Shown here: positions 27,943-37,441 of the stretch, one piece after another
How the letters are laid out: every line of letters starts with the position of its first letter
Position numbering within the stretch: the first letter of the stretch is position 1
Origin: Candidatus Goldiibacteriota bacterium
GTDB lineage: Bacteria > Oederibacteriota > PGYV01 > DYJU01
Assembly: GCA_938034975.1 (NCBI GenBank)
Contig: CALHNI010000014.1
Span: 1-45,437 of the forward strand
Direction: 5' to 3'
DNA: 45,437 bases
The notes under the pieces: model-generated
Databases searched by the model: none
Told to the model about the DNA's origin: nothing
What the model saw: only the letters and a program-made list of their open reading frames with translations
Translations under genes and position numbers: made by a program

Positions 27943-29850
27943 GTGGGATTATTCAAATCTGATGAAGAAAAAATAAAAGAGATAATACAGGCAGGTATTG
28001 AATATGCCAATAAAGACGAAACCGAAAAGGCAATAAAAGAATTTCAAAAGGCATTAAAAATTGACCCTGCAAATGAAGAAGCATTATTTAATCTTGCCTG
28101 CACATATTCTGATATTGGCGATTCACAGAAAAGTTATGAAACTTTCAAAACCCTTATAAATAAAAATCCAAAACATATAAATGCATTTAATAATCTTGCA
28201 TTGATGTTTGCCCGTCAGGGGAAATATGATGATGCACTTTTTATTTATGAAAAAGGTATAGAACAAAACCCTGACGCTGCTTTACTTTATAATAACCGTG
28301 GTAATATTTATTTTGAAATGGGCAATTATGTTGAAGCACTTAAAAATTTTAAAAAAGCAAGTGACCTTGACCCTATTTATTCAGAACGGTTATATCATCT
28401 GGGCATAAATTCTTATTTAAAAGAAGAAGGCGGTATGGATAATGCCATTAAAGAACTTGAACAGTCAGCAAAGAAAAATATGCACAAATCAAAAGATATT
28501 CATGACCTTGGCGTTGCTTATTTGGAAAGGCGGATGTATGATAAGGCAATTGAGGCTTTTAATAATGCTTTAAAAATAGACCCTAATTATTTAAGTGCTT
28601 ACATAAATTTAGGATATGCTTATCAATATAAGGAAGACTATATAAAAGCAATTCAATCATTTGAAAAAGCCCTGATTTTAAATCCCAAAAGTGCTAAAAT
28701 ATATAATACCATTGGTTTACTTTATGATAAAATGGGCAATCCTGATAAAGCAGTTATTGCATATAAAAAAGCAGTCAGTCTTGACCCGACATACACTAAT
28801 TCCCATTATATGCTCGGGCAGTTATATCAGAATCGTGGAAATATTGAAAAAGCAATAGCGGAATTTACCAAACATATTAAAATAATTGAGCATGGTCCTA
28901 CTGTTGATGATTGTATGCAGAGGATTGCCGAAATGAAAAATATGTCATTTGAACAGGTAAAGGAACTCTTTGCTCCTTTTTTAAGTGAAGAAAAAGCAGA
29001 ACAAATAAGAACTCCTATACAACAGACAGAAAAAAAAGATATGAAGGACTATTTAAAAGACTTAAAAGAAAAAATGGCTTCAAAAAAGGCAGAAATAAAG
29101 GATCAACAAGAGATTTTAAAAGGACCTGAAAACCAGGAATTAAAAGTTCCTGTTATAGACCCGCAGGAGTATATGAGAAGATTAAAAGAAAAAATGAAAC
29201 AAAAAAAGTTAGGCGTTCAGGAGCAGGAGCCAGTATCATCATCAAAAGTAAATATAGAACAGGGAAATATCCGGCAATCTGTAAATTTTAAACCTGAAAT
29301 TAAGACACAGGAAAAAGTAACAGAGGTTAATCAAAAACCACCAGAGGTACCTTTAATAGAGCGGGTGGATGATGAAAAAATTGAGACAGTTTCTTTTAAA
29401 TCAGCAGAACCTGAAAAGCAATCAGATAAAGGTTTCATAGATCCGATAACTCATAATATAAAGAATGCTTTAAATGATTTAGATGAAGAGCCAACGCCGG
29501 AATATCTCAGACAGACAATAATAAAACCAATTGGAAAAAATGTTGAATTGCCAACTGATAAAATGCCAGAATTTCATAAACAGCCACATAAAAAAGTAGT
29601 TCAAGATAACCCTATTAATAAACCATATTCTCAGTCATCATATACTGATAAGCCAATAGAATCTATTAATCCGGTTCAACCGATACAGAATATTAAAGCA
29701 GAAAAATCAAATGTTCAAAAACCAGAAGGAACAATAAAACATGGGAAATTACCTTCTTTTGATAATATAAATCCACAGGAAAATTTGGGTGAAAAAAGAG
29801 ACGATGATGATAATTTTAAACCTAAAACAATTAAAAGAGGATTTTTTTAA
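27943..29850 (+). CDS. TPR-repeat protein with long charged C-terminal region
   Basis: 635 residues. About nine tetratricopeptide repeats span residues 8-310 (for example AIKEFQKALKIDPANEEALF, and AYINLGYAYQYKEDYIKAIQ). A low-complexity, Lys/Glu/Pro-rich tail follows from about 340 to the end, likely disordered. No signal peptide or membrane helix is visible, so it is probably a cytoplasmic scaffold. The tail has two similar short helices (MKDYLKDLKEKMASKKAE and YMRRLKEKMKQKKLG). Start GTG 27943 follows AAGGAG. Function unknown. Confidence 0.82.
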   Translation: MGLFKSDEEKIKEIIQAGIEYANKDETEKAIKEFQKALKIDPANEEALFNLACTYSDIGDSQKSYETFKTLINKNPKHINAFNNLALMFARQGKYDDALFIYEKGIEQNPDAALLYNNRGNIYFEMGNYVEALKNFKKASDLDPIYSERLYHLGINSYLKEEGGMDNAIKELEQSAKKNMHKSKDIHDLGVAYLERRMYDKAIEAFNNALKIDPNYLSAYINLGYAYQYKEDYIKAIQSFEKALILNPKSAKIYNTIGLLYDKMGNPDKAVIAYKKAVSLDPTYTNSHYMLGQLYQNRGNIEKAIAEFTKHIKIIEHGPTVDDCMQRIAEMKNMSFEQVKELFAPFLSEEKAEQIRTPIQQTEKKDMKDYLKDLKEKMASKKAEIKDQQEILKGPENQELKVPVIDPQEYMRRLKEKMKQKKLGVQEQEPVSSSKVNIEQGNIRQSVNFKPEIKTQEKVTEVNQKPPEVPLIERVDDEKIETVSFKSAEPEKQSDKGFIDPITHNIKNALNDLDEEPTPEYLRQTIIKPIGKNVELPTDKMPEFHKQPHKKVVQDNPINKPYSQSSYTDKPIESINPVQPIQNIKAEKSNVQKPEGTIKHGKLPSFDNINPQENLGEKRDDDDNFKPKTIKRGFF

Positions 29851-30057
29851 AATAAATATTGCTTGAAAAATTAAAAATTAAGATTTTTAAAAAATATAAA
29901 CAAAGTAATTGTTTGCTTAATAAATTAATTTAAAAATATCACAAAATTACTCTAAAAAATAAATTTTAAACTTCACCGAAACTTAATCGTTTAAATATTG
30001 TCTAAATAAAAAATTTTTTCTTTTAAAATTACTAAAAAATATACGGAGGATTATTAA

Positions 30058-32397
30058 GTGAAAAGAAAAAATTTGTTTTTTTTAACATTGGTTTTAGCAT
30101 ATATTACCAATATAGCTGGCTATGGTGGGAATGTGCCTGCTGGATTACCTTTAACATTTGGATTTGGTGCAATTGATAAAGCGGATCCTTATGCTGCATT
30201 TGGACCGCATTTCTGGAAAGATGGGCAGGGAACAACTTGCTGGGATTATTCATATCAGTATTTAACACCTGGCTGGGTTAACTGGGTATCAGATGGTGGA
30301 TGGGTAAGTCGGGAAATACAATACTGGGAAAGCAAAGGTCAGATACAGATCTTTACATGGTATTATTATCCATATCAGACTTCATGGTATCAGAATGGCT
30401 CAAATATGACAGGCTATTTTAATGATTTTAAATTGTTAATGCAAAAAATAAATCAATATTCAACTAAAAAAGTGATTGTTCACATTGAACCTGATTTGCT
30501 TGGTTTTTGGAAGCAAAGCGGTAAAACCCCAACTCAAAATGGCGTAGTTGCAGTAGGAAGTTCAAATTTTGATGAAGTATGTGATGGTGTTAATATAAAT
30601 AGTCTACCTGATTCAATTCAGGGATGGTCAGAAGCATTATACAGAATTAGAAATCAATATGCACCAAACAAATGTCTTTTAGCACACCATTTTACACATT
30701 GGGCAACAGGTGCTGATATTTTTAAAGATTCACAGGATCAGGCAACTGTAAATAATCATGTTGATAATATGACAACATTTATCAGCCAGATAGAAAATGG
30801 AAAATCCTACAATTTATTTTTTGTTGACCCTTCTGACAGAGACGCTGACTGGTATTATATAAAACAGGGTGATGCGGGAAGATGGACATCATCAGAACAT
30901 ACTTTTACAAATTACAGAAGCTGGGGCAAAATAGGTTATATAGTTGACAGAGTTTCTACAAATTTAAACAGACGAGGAATGATGTGGCAAATTCCTGTTG
31001 GTAATACATATTTTAAAACCTGCAATAATTCCAATAATCATTTCAGAGATAATCATGCACAGGAATTTTTGCCTTCTACATCAAATAATGGCTCATCAGG
31101 AACACCAGGAGATGCGTATTCAATTTCTGATACTTCAAAAGGACCTGGCTTTTGGGCAAACAAAGGCATAATTGCAGTTTTATTTGGAGAAGGTGGTTAT
31201 GATGGATATGTTAACCCCAATGATATGACTCATTTAAGAGATTGGCCAGGGGATGGAATAACAAATCCTACTAATAATACAAATGGTGCACCAGGTTATA
31301 ATACCTGGGGACAGGCAACCTCTAATCATTCTGATAATGATGGTGGCTATATACGACTGGCAGTTGCAAAATATTGTTCAACAGGTAAATATCCTTTACC
31401 TGGTTCTGGCGGAACAGCAACTTTTACAACAACTAGTACAGCTACAGCAACCAGAACTAATACCACGCAACCGACATCAACGTTTACAGCAACCAGGACT
31501 AATACCTATTCGCCCACTTTTACTTCAACTAATACTTTGCAACCAACTTTTACACCAACCAATACTGCTACAAATACCTCAACTAATACTGCTACTGTGA
31601 CTTTGACAAGAACGCAAACAAATACATCAGAACCAACTTTGACAAGGACAAATACAAATACTTCAACTCAAACAAATACACATACAATAACTTTTACAAG
31701 AACACAGACATTTACAATAACTCAGACCCAAACAAAAACTCCCACAAGCACACCAACTTTTACAGCGACTTTATTAAATACTGGTCAAGCAACAGAAACT
31801 TTTACAAACACTTTTATTATAACTAATACGCAGACATCAACAAATACAATGACATTTACAACTACACCAACTAACACAAATACACAAACAAACACACAGA
31901 TTATTACAAGCACAAATACTACAACTTCAACTACAACTGCAACTACAATAAATACTATGACTTTTACAGCAACCCCAACCTTTACTTTAACTCAACAAAA
32001 TACTGTAATTTTAACATTAACGGCAACTTTAACTTTTACGAAAACAGCAGTTTTAACACCTACAAACACACCAATAATAGTTGCAGATGATTATATTTTA
32101 AAATTCATAGATAAAATAAGGGTTTACCCGAACCCGGTAAATTATGGTAATGACCTTAATTTCAAATTTAAAATAAATAAAAAAGCCAAAAGCATATATT
32201 TAAAAATATTTACAACATCATTACGGCTTGTTTATAAAACATCAAAAGAAAATATAAATGAAATAGACGATATAATAATAAGAAGGGAAGTAATAAATAA
32301 ATTTTCCACTGGAATTTATTATTATGTATTATCAGTAGAGGATGAGAATGGTAAAAAAGTAAATAGTGAAAATGGTCAGATTATAATAATAAGATAA
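30058..32397 (+). CDS. Secreted TIM-barrel-like (glycosidase-like) protein with Thr-rich linker and YPNP C-terminal module
   Basis: 779 residues. A signal peptide (1-20) precedes a Trp/Tyr-rich domain to about 453, with VIVHIEPDLLGFW and FFVDPSDRDADW, which look like ends of barrel strands with acidic residues. A glycosidase is likely but no family is assigned. Residues about 455-672 are an extreme threonine-rich linker (T every second residue). The last 100 residues start IRVYPNPVN and end in a beta-sandwich (FSTGIYYYVLSVEDENGKKV), like FlgD-Ig or type IX secretion sorting domains. GTG 30058 has ACGGAGG upstream. Confidence 0.7.
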   Translation: MKRKNLFFLTLVLAYITNIAGYGGNVPAGLPLTFGFGAIDKADPYAAFGPHFWKDGQGTTCWDYSYQYLTPGWVNWVSDGGWVSREIQYWESKGQIQIFTWYYYPYQTSWYQNGSNMTGYFNDFKLLMQKINQYSTKKVIVHIEPDLLGFWKQSGKTPTQNGVVAVGSSNFDEVCDGVNINSLPDSIQGWSEALYRIRNQYAPNKCLLAHHFTHWATGADIFKDSQDQATVNNHVDNMTTFISQIENGKSYNLFFVDPSDRDADWYYIKQGDAGRWTSSEHTFTNYRSWGKIGYIVDRVSTNLNRRGMMWQIPVGNTYFKTCNNSNNHFRDNHAQEFLPSTSNNGSSGTPGDAYSISDTSKGPGFWANKGIIAVLFGEGGYDGYVNPNDMTHLRDWPGDGITNPTNNTNGAPGYNTWGQATSNHSDNDGGYIRLAVAKYCSTGKYPLPGSGGTATFTTTSTATATRTNTTQPTSTFTATRTNTYSPTFTSTNTLQPTFTPTNTATNTSTNTATVTLTRTQTNTSEPTLTRTNTNTSTQTNTHTITFTRTQTFTITQTQTKTPTSTPTFTATLLNTGQATETFTNTFIITNTQTSTNTMTFTTTPTNTNTQTNTQIITSTNTTTSTTTATTINTMTFTATPTFTLTQQNTVILTLTATLTFTKTAVLTPTNTPIIVADDYILKFIDKIRVYPNPVNYGNDLNFKFKINKKAKSIYLKIFTTSLRLVYKTSKENINEIDDIIIRREVINKFSTGIYYYVLSVEDENGKKVNSENGQIIIIR
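31420..32080 (+). repeat. Coding low-complexity repeat (Thr-rich linker)
   Basis: A degenerate ACN-rich stretch of about 660 bp inside the secreted protein gene, with mixed ACT/ACA/ACC codons and Phe, Asn, Ser, Pro and Gln as spacers (units such as TFTATRTNT and TNTSTNTAT). It is imperfect, which indicates an old expansion and not a recent tandem array. Confidence 0.9.
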
Positions 32398-32405
32398 TCA
32401 GGAAT

Positions 32406-32576
32406 TTAATATTTTTTTCCGCATCTTAAACAGATAAATTCATGCGAAGTATCTTTTAATATAATTTCTATTTTTCCGCCACAATCACAGGTTAAGCGGC
32501 GTGGTCCTTTTCTCCTTTCTATTTTTACTTTCATATTTTTCTGTCTCCTGTCTTTTTTTCTTTTATCAGGTATCAT
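32406..32576 (-). CDS. Small zinc-ribbon-like protein
   Basis: 56 residues from ATG 32576, or 42 from ATG 32534 (AGGAG 32549-32545 precedes the latter). Four cysteines form CxC (Cys30, Cys32) and CxxC (Cys49, Cys52), spaced 17 residues, within a basic N-terminal context (RRKGPRRLTCDCGGKIE). This looks like a one-knuckle-pair zinc ribbon, of unknown function and too short for the usual ORF cut-off. It lies 15 bp after nusB on the same strand, so it is the last gene of ribH-nusB. Confidence 0.7.
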   Translation of the reverse strand: MIPDKRKKDRRQKNMKVKIERRKGPRRLTCDCGGKIEIILKDTSHEFICLRCGKKY

Positions 32577-32591
32577 AATTACCCTTTTTAA

Positions 32592-33086
32592 TCAGATTTC
32601 TTTATTAGTTAAATTTTTATCAAAAAATTTTTTTTTGAGAACTTCATTTTTATCTTTTTCTGTTTTTACAACACTGTCAAGAACCCCATTTATGAATCCG
32701 CCGGATTTTTCATCACCGAATTTTTTGGCAAGTTCAATTGCTTCGTTGATTGTTACTTTATATGGGATATCAGGCCTGTAAAGCAATTCAGCAACCCCTA
32801 AGCGTAAAATATTTCTATCCACTGATAAAATTCTGTCATATTGCCAATTTTTTAAGTAACGCGGAATTATTTCGTCAATTTCTTTAATATGAGCGATTAC
32901 AATATTTATAAGTTCTTTGGCAAATTCCTTTGATTTGTCAAGGAATTCGGGTTTTTTTTCATCAATGGTTTCTATATAGGAATAATTATCAATGAATTCA
33001 TTTATATCTTTTATTTCACTATTAACTATGTCTATTTGATATAAACTCTGAAGAGCTATTATTCTTCCTGCACGTCTTATGCCCAT
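32592..33086 (-). CDS. nusB: Transcription antitermination protein NusB
   Basis: 164 residues, all helical. [16 protein letters not shown] at the start and [35 protein letters not shown] with the C-terminal FINGVLDSV are NusB signatures. With NusE (S10) it promotes antitermination of rRNA operons. The ribH-nusB order (26-bp gap) is conserved in many bacteria. GAAGGA precedes the start. Confidence 0.95.
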   Translation of the reverse strand: MGIRRAGRIIALQSLYQIDIVNSEIKDINEFIDNYSYIETIDEKKPEFLDKSKEFAKELINIVIAHIKEIDEIIPRYLKNWQYDRILSVDRNILRLGVAELLYRPDIPYKVTINEAIELAKKFGDEKSGGFINGVLDSVVKTEKDKNEVLKKKFFDKNLTNKEI

Positions 33087-33112
33087 ATTTCCTTCTTTTT
33101 TTAATACTAATT

Positions 33113-33574
33113 TTAAATGTTATTTATCAAATCAATCATTTCAAGAACTGATAAAGCTGCATCCCAGCCTTTATTACCTGATTTAACGCCTGCTCTGTCC
33201 TTTGCCTGATCAACTGTATCGGCTGTAATAATGCCAAACCCGATAGGAATCCCTGATTGAATACTTAAAGAAGCAATACCTTTTGAAACCTCAGACGCAA
33301 TATATTCAAAATGTGGAGTTTCACCACGGATTATAACACCAAGCGCAACAAATCCATCATATTTGGATTTTTTTATTAAATTTGAAATTATATTTGGAAT
33401 TTCAAATGAACCAGGGGTCCAGTAAACATCTATTGTGTCATCAGAAACCCCGTGCCTGACAAGACAATCAACAGCACCTGTTAAAAGGTTTTTACTTATC
33501 GCTTCATTAAACCTTGAAATTACAATTGCAATTTTTTTATTTTTCCCTATGAGGGAACCTTTAAATTCCTTCAT
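33113..33574 (-). CDS. ribH: 6,7-dimethyl-8-ribityllumazine synthase
   Basis: 153 residues. It condenses the ribitylamino-pyrimidine with dihydroxybutanone phosphate in riboflavin synthesis. Motifs: [36 protein letters not shown] with catalytic His88, FGIITADT and GNKGWDAA. The coding region has AAAGGAGG upstream of its ATG. No other rib genes are in the window. Promoter at 33631-33604. Confidence 0.96.
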   Translation of the reverse strand: MKEFKGSLIGKNKKIAIVISRFNEAISKNLLTGAVDCLVRHGVSDDTIDVYWTPGSFEIPNIISNLIKKSKYDGFVALGVIIRGETPHFEYIASEVSKGIASLSIQSGIPIGFGIITADTVDQAKDRAGVKSGNKGWDAALSVLEMIDLINNI

Positions 33575-33603
33575 AAATTTTTCCTCCTTTTAAATTTATT
33601 ATA

Positions 33604-33631
33604 AATATATCACTTTTGAAGTTATTGTCAA
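33604..33631 (-). promoter_or_regulatory. Promoter of ribH-nusB
   Basis: Minus strand TTGACA (33631-33626) and TATATT (33609-33604) with a 16-bp spacer, 30 bp before ribH. Confidence 0.7.
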
Positions 33632-33644
33632 GAGTTATCGCAAA

Positions 33645-33832
33645 TCTGAAAATTGAATTAAAAGATTACGATTTTCAGAAGAAAAAAAAATACAACAAAA
33701 ATATTATTAAACAAATTAAATACTTTAAATAATAATTATGTTTTATTTTAAACAAAAAACGGGTGGATAAAAGTAATGCATTATAAAAATTTTTTATTTT
33801 TCAGTAAAAACGTTTTTTATGCTTTTTTACTG
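33645..33832 (+). repeat. Hairpin-ended dispersed repeat, copy R5 (A to B)
   Basis: Hairpin A is at 33645-33679 (TCTGAAAATTG with CGATTTTCAGA). The interior has ACGGGTGGATAAAAG and ATG at 33776, then CATTATAAAAAT. Hairpin B is decayed at 33802-33832. The ATG opens 32 codons (33776-33874) starting MHYKN, as in R2. It faces R6 end-to-end across 46 bp. Confidence 0.8.
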
Positions 33833-33878
33833 GTAAATATGAAAAATGCAATAAATTTTATGTTTTTCAGGTAAGAAA

Positions 33879-34090
33879 CCGTAAAAACGCATTAGAAAAT
33901 GCGTTTTTACGGTAATATAAAATATTTTTTGCTTTTTTTGCTTAATAATTTTTTATTTTTATAGTAAATTACTTTAATTCACCTGTTTTTTAATTTTAAA
34001 AACAAATACACTCTTAAAATTCTTATTTGTTTATTAACCTTTTTATATATTTTCTCTTTTCCCCTGAAAAACGCTAATGCGTTTTTCAGG
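33879..34090 (-). repeat. Hairpin-ended dispersed repeat, copy R6 (A to B on minus)
   Basis: Hairpin B is intact at 33879-33912 and hairpin A at 34063-34090 (CCTGAAAAACGC, loop TAAT). It is nearly identical to R1. The conserved ATG is ATT here. With R5 it fills most of the 590-bp divergent gap between ribH and ftsH. Confidence 0.85.
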
Positions 34091-34104
34091 AAGAAACAAA
34101 ACAC

Positions 34105-34133
34105 TTTACAACATTTTAAAAATAATGTATAAA
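34105..34133 (+). promoter_or_regulatory. Promoter of the ftsH operon
   Basis: TTTACA at 34105-34110 and TATAAA at 34128-34133 with a 17-bp spacer, 31 bp before the TTG start and just after repeat R6. Confidence 0.6.
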
Positions 34134-34164
34134 TAATATAAAAAGAATTAAAAGGAGGAAAATT

Positions 34165-36015
34165 TTGAGTAATTCAAATAGCAAAAATAGTTTTTCTTTG
34201 TCTTTCTGGTTTTTTTTATTTTTGATTCTGATTATTTTTTTTAATTATTATTCAACTGTAAAGGAAATAGGACCTAAAAAACTTGAATATTCCAGACTGT
34301 TAAATGAAGTAAAAAATGGGAAAATTGAAAAAGTAATACTTTATTCCAAGGAAGACGGTTTAAGGGATATAGAAGGAATAAAGAAGGACAAGACACCGTT
34401 TTTTTCAACAGCACCAGGAGACGATGATACATTATATAAATTATTACATGAAAATAATGTGGAAATAATCGTAAGGCCACCTAAAACAACTTTCGGTAAA
34501 ATACTAGGTAATTTTTTAATATACTGGGGACCTGTGCTTTTACTCGTTTTATTTCTTTTTTTTATGTATAGAGGTTCGCAAAGTGGAGCAGGAGGTGCTT
34601 TATCTTTTGGGAAAAGCAGAGCCAAACTTGCCCAGATTGGCGGGAAAGTAACTTTTAATGATGTTGCCGGTATAGATGAAGCAAAAGAAGAGTTAAAAGA
34701 AATAATTGATTTTTTAAAAGATCCAAAGAAATTTCAGAGACTTGGTGGAAAAATTCCAAAAGGCGTTTTATTATTAGGGCCGCCTGGTTCGGGGAAAACG
34801 CTTCTAGCCCGTGCTATAGCAGGAGAAGCAGGAGTTCCTTTTTTTTCAATATCAGGTTCGGATTTTGTAGAGATGTTTGTAGGTGTTGGAGCTGCAAGAG
34901 TAAGGGATTTATTTGACCAGGGGAAGAAAAATGCACCCTGTATAATTTTTATAGATGAAATTGATGCTGTGGGAAGATATCGCGGGGCAGGGTTAGGTGG
35001 CGGGCATGATGAAAGAGAACAAACTTTAAATGCATTACTTGTTGAAATGGATGGGTTTGAATCAAATTCAGGAGTAATAATAATTGCAGCAACAAACAGG
35101 CCGGATATTTTAGATCCGGCTTTATTAAGACCTGGTAGATTTGACAGACAAATAGTGGTTGACAGACCTGATTTAAAAGGAAGGGAAGGAATTTTAAAAG
35201 TTCATACAAGAAATGTTTTATTGGATAAAGAGGTTGACCTTTCAATAATAGCAAGAAGAACATCTGGTTTTTCCGGTGCTGACCTTGCAAATCTGGTAAA
35301 TGAAGCAGCATTGCTTGCTGCCCGAAGGGATAAGAAAGCAATAACAATGGAAGAATTAGAAGAATCAATTGACAGGGTAATTGCAGGACCGCAGAGAAAA
35401 AGCAGAGTAATAAGTGATAAAGAAAAAAAACGTATTGCTTATCATGAGTCAGGGCATGCACTTGTTGCGAAATTTTTACCGGATACAAATCCAATACATA
35501 AAATTTCAATAATACCACGTGGTTACGGGGCATTAGGATATACATTACAATTGCCAACAGAAGACAGGTTTCTTGCAACACGTAATGAAATGTTTAATAA
35601 TATATCTGTTATGCTCGGTGGCAGAGCAGCAGAAGAGATAATTTTTAAGGAAGTATCAACAGGTGCAAGCAATGATTTGGAAAGAGCAACGGAAATTGCT
35701 CATAAAATGGTTTGCGAGTTTGGTATGAGTGATAAACTCGGGACTTTAACTTATGGTAAATCAAGCAGGGAAATATTTTTAGGTAAAGACCTTATGCGTG
35801 AAAAAAATTACAGTGAAAGGACAGCCCAACTTATAGATGCAGAAGTAAAAAATATTGTTGATACATGTTATGAGAAGTCAAGAAGCATTTTAAAAAAGCA
35901 CAAGGCTCTTTTGAATAAAATAGCAAATACTTTGCTTGAAAAAGAAATAATTGAAGGTGAAGATTTTGAAAAACTTTTCAAAGATTATAACGGAAAAAAA
36001 ATTAAAGATGGATAA
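34165..36015 (+). CDS. ftsH: ATP-dependent zinc metalloprotease FtsH
   Basis: 616 residues. Two membrane helices (about 10-28 and 112-135) flank a small periplasmic domain. The AAA+ module has Walker A GPPGSGKT at 205-212, Walker [10 protein letters not shown] near 260 and the second region of homology ([21 protein letters not shown] region). The zinc protease site is HESGH at 427-431 with Asp504 as third ligand. It degrades membrane and regulatory proteins. TTG 34165 follows AAAGGAGGA. First gene of the operon to the NtrC-type regulator. Confidence 0.97.
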   Translation: MSNSNSKNSFSLSFWFFLFLILIIFFNYYSTVKEIGPKKLEYSRLLNEVKNGKIEKVILYSKEDGLRDIEGIKKDKTPFFSTAPGDDDTLYKLLHENNVEIIVRPPKTTFGKILGNFLIYWGPVLLLVLFLFFMYRGSQSGAGGALSFGKSRAKLAQIGGKVTFNDVAGIDEAKEELKEIIDFLKDPKKFQRLGGKIPKGVLLLGPPGSGKTLLARAIAGEAGVPFFSISGSDFVEMFVGVGAARVRDLFDQGKKNAPCIIFIDEIDAVGRYRGAGLGGGHDEREQTLNALLVEMDGFESNSGVIIIAATNRPDILDPALLRPGRFDRQIVVDRPDLKGREGILKVHTRNVLLDKEVDLSIIARRTSGFSGADLANLVNEAALLAARRDKKAITMEELEESIDRVIAGPQRKSRVISDKEKKRIAYHESGHALVAKFLPDTNPIHKISIIPRGYGALGYTLQLPTEDRFLATRNEMFNNISVMLGGRAAEEIIFKEVSTGASNDLERATEIAHKMVCEFGMSDKLGTLTYGKSSREIFLGKDLMREKNYSERTAQLIDAEVKNIVDTCYEKSRSILKKHKALLNKIANTLLEKEIIEGEDFEKLFKDYNGKKIKDG

Positions 36016-36565
36016 GAAAAAAATTCAACAGGCGGTCAAGCAGATTTTAAAGGCAATCGGAGAAAACCCTGAAAGAGAAGGATTAAAAGAAACTCCGAGA
36101 AGAGTTGCGGAAATGTATGAGGAGATATTTTCTGGCATAAAACAAAAACCTGAAAGTGTTGTAAAAATTTTTTGTTCAGAAGAGCACGATGAGATGATTA
36201 TATTAAAAGATATACCATTTTATTCTGTTTGTGAGCATCATTTAATGCCTTTTTTAGGTAAAGCGCATATTGCATATATACCAAAGGGTAATAAACTTAT
36301 AGGATTAAGTAAACTGGCAAGAATAGTTGAAATTTTTGCAAAAAGGCTACAATTACAGGAGAGATTAACAACTCAAATAGCAGATACGATAAAAGAACTT
36401 ATAGACCCATTGGGAGTCCTTGTAATTATTGAAGCAGAACATTTATGTATGACAATGAGGGGTATTAAAAAGCCAGGGTCAAAGATGGTAACATCAGCAT
36501 TAAGGGGAGCATTTAAGAAAAATGAATCAACGCGAAAGGAAGCACTTGACCTTATAAAAAATTAG
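36008..36565 (+). CDS. folE: GTP cyclohydrolase I
   Basis: 185 residues, normal length. It converts GTP to dihydroneopterin triphosphate, the first step of folate synthesis. Zinc-binding CEHHLMPF and the second Cys in HLCMTMRG, plus [20 protein letters not shown], are diagnostic. ATG 36008 overlaps the end of ftsH by 8 nt. A reading from 35951 adds 19 non-homologous residues. The folate genes folE-folP lie side by side. Confidence 0.95.
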   Translation: MDKKKIQQAVKQILKAIGENPEREGLKETPRRVAEMYEEIFSGIKQKPESVVKIFCSEEHDEMIILKDIPFYSVCEHHLMPFLGKAHIAYIPKGNKLIGLSKLARIVEIFAKRLQLQERLTTQIADTIKELIDPLGVLVIIEAEHLCMTMRGIKKPGSKMVTSALRGAFKKNESTRKEALDLIKN

Positions 36566-36585
36566 ATTTTTTAAAGAAGGTTTTT

Positions 36586-37440
36586 ATGCGGGTTAAAAAC
36601 GCACAAAAAAATTTGAAATTTGGTAAAACATATATAATGGGGATATTAAATGTAACGCCGGATTCGTTTTATGATGGCGGGAAATTTTTTAGCATAAAAG
36701 CAGCAGTAGAAAGGGCAAAAAAAATGATAGCGCAAGGGGCAGATATTATTGATATAGGCGGAGAATCAACAAGACCGGGTTCTTTAAGGGTATCCTCAGA
36801 AGAGGAAAAAAAAAGAATTTTACCTGTTATTGAGGCAATCAGAAAAGAAAATAAAGAAATAATAATTTCGGTTGATACATATAAATCAGAAGTCGCCAAA
36901 TGTTCTATAAATGCAGGAGCAGATATGATAAATGATATATCCGGTGGACTGTTTGAGCCGGAAATTTTAAATATAGTTGCTCAAAATGACGTATATTATG
37001 TAATTATGCATATTAAAGGCACTCCTGAGACAATGCAGAAAAATCCATGTTACTCTGAAAAAGGTGTTGTAAATGACATAATTGAATATTTTTATGAAAG
37101 AATAAAAGTTGCTGAAAGTTATGGTATAAACAGGGATAAGATTATTTTAGACCCTGGAATCGGTTTTGGCAAGACCCTTGAACATAATATAGAAATTTTA
37201 AGAGATTTAGATAAATTAAAACAATTTAAATTACCACTTTTAATAGGGACTTCAAGAAAATCAATGATAGGTAATATTTTAAATAAACAGCCAGCAGAAA
37301 GATTATATGGCACTCTTGCTACAGTTGCTTTAAGCATAATAAAAGGAGTGGATATAGTAAGAGTGCATGATGTTGCAGAGACAAGAGATGTTGTGCTGGT
37401 TTTAGATGCCATAGTTAAGAGTAAACAGGAGAATATTTAA
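36586..37440 (+). CDS. folP: Dihydropteroate synthase
   Basis: 284 residues, a TIM barrel. It joins p-aminobenzoate to the pterin pyrophosphate. Motifs: IMGILNVTPDSFYDGG, GADIIDIGGESTRPGS, ISVDTYKSEVA, DPGIGFGKT, GTSRKSMIG, and the C-terminal RVHDVAETRDVV. It is the sulfonamide target. It lies 20 bp after folE and 1 bp before cdaA, whose AGGAG site is inside its 3' end. Confidence 0.96.
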   Translation: MRVKNAQKNLKFGKTYIMGILNVTPDSFYDGGKFFSIKAAVERAKKMIAQGADIIDIGGESTRPGSLRVSSEEEKKRILPVIEAIRKENKEIIISVDTYKSEVAKCSINAGADMINDISGGLFEPEILNIVAQNDVYYVIMHIKGTPETMQKNPCYSEKGVVNDIIEYFYERIKVAESYGINRDKIILDPGIGFGKTLEHNIEILRDLDKLKQFKLPLLIGTSRKSMIGNILNKQPAERLYGTLATVALSIIKGVDIVRVHDVAETRDVVLVLDAIVKSKQENI

Positions 37441-37441
37441 A

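Noticed and set aside
31283-31600. A 105-codon open frame inside the secreted protein gene, rich in Leu/Gln
   Set aside because: It is the frame-shifted reading of the ACN-rich Thr linker; no ribosome site and low-complexity composition.
31420-32080. Possible tandem repeat or CRISPR-like array
   Set aside because: No constant repeat with spacers; the periodicity comes from Thr codons in one intact reading frame.
34274-35581. Long minus-strand frames opposite ftsH
   Set aside because: They are antisense shadows of a well-conserved gene, Leu/Gln-rich and without ribosome sites.
35951-36007. Longer N-terminus for GTP cyclohydrolase I
   Set aside because: It would overlap ftsH by 65 nt and adds residues not seen in FolE; ATG 36008 gives the normal length.
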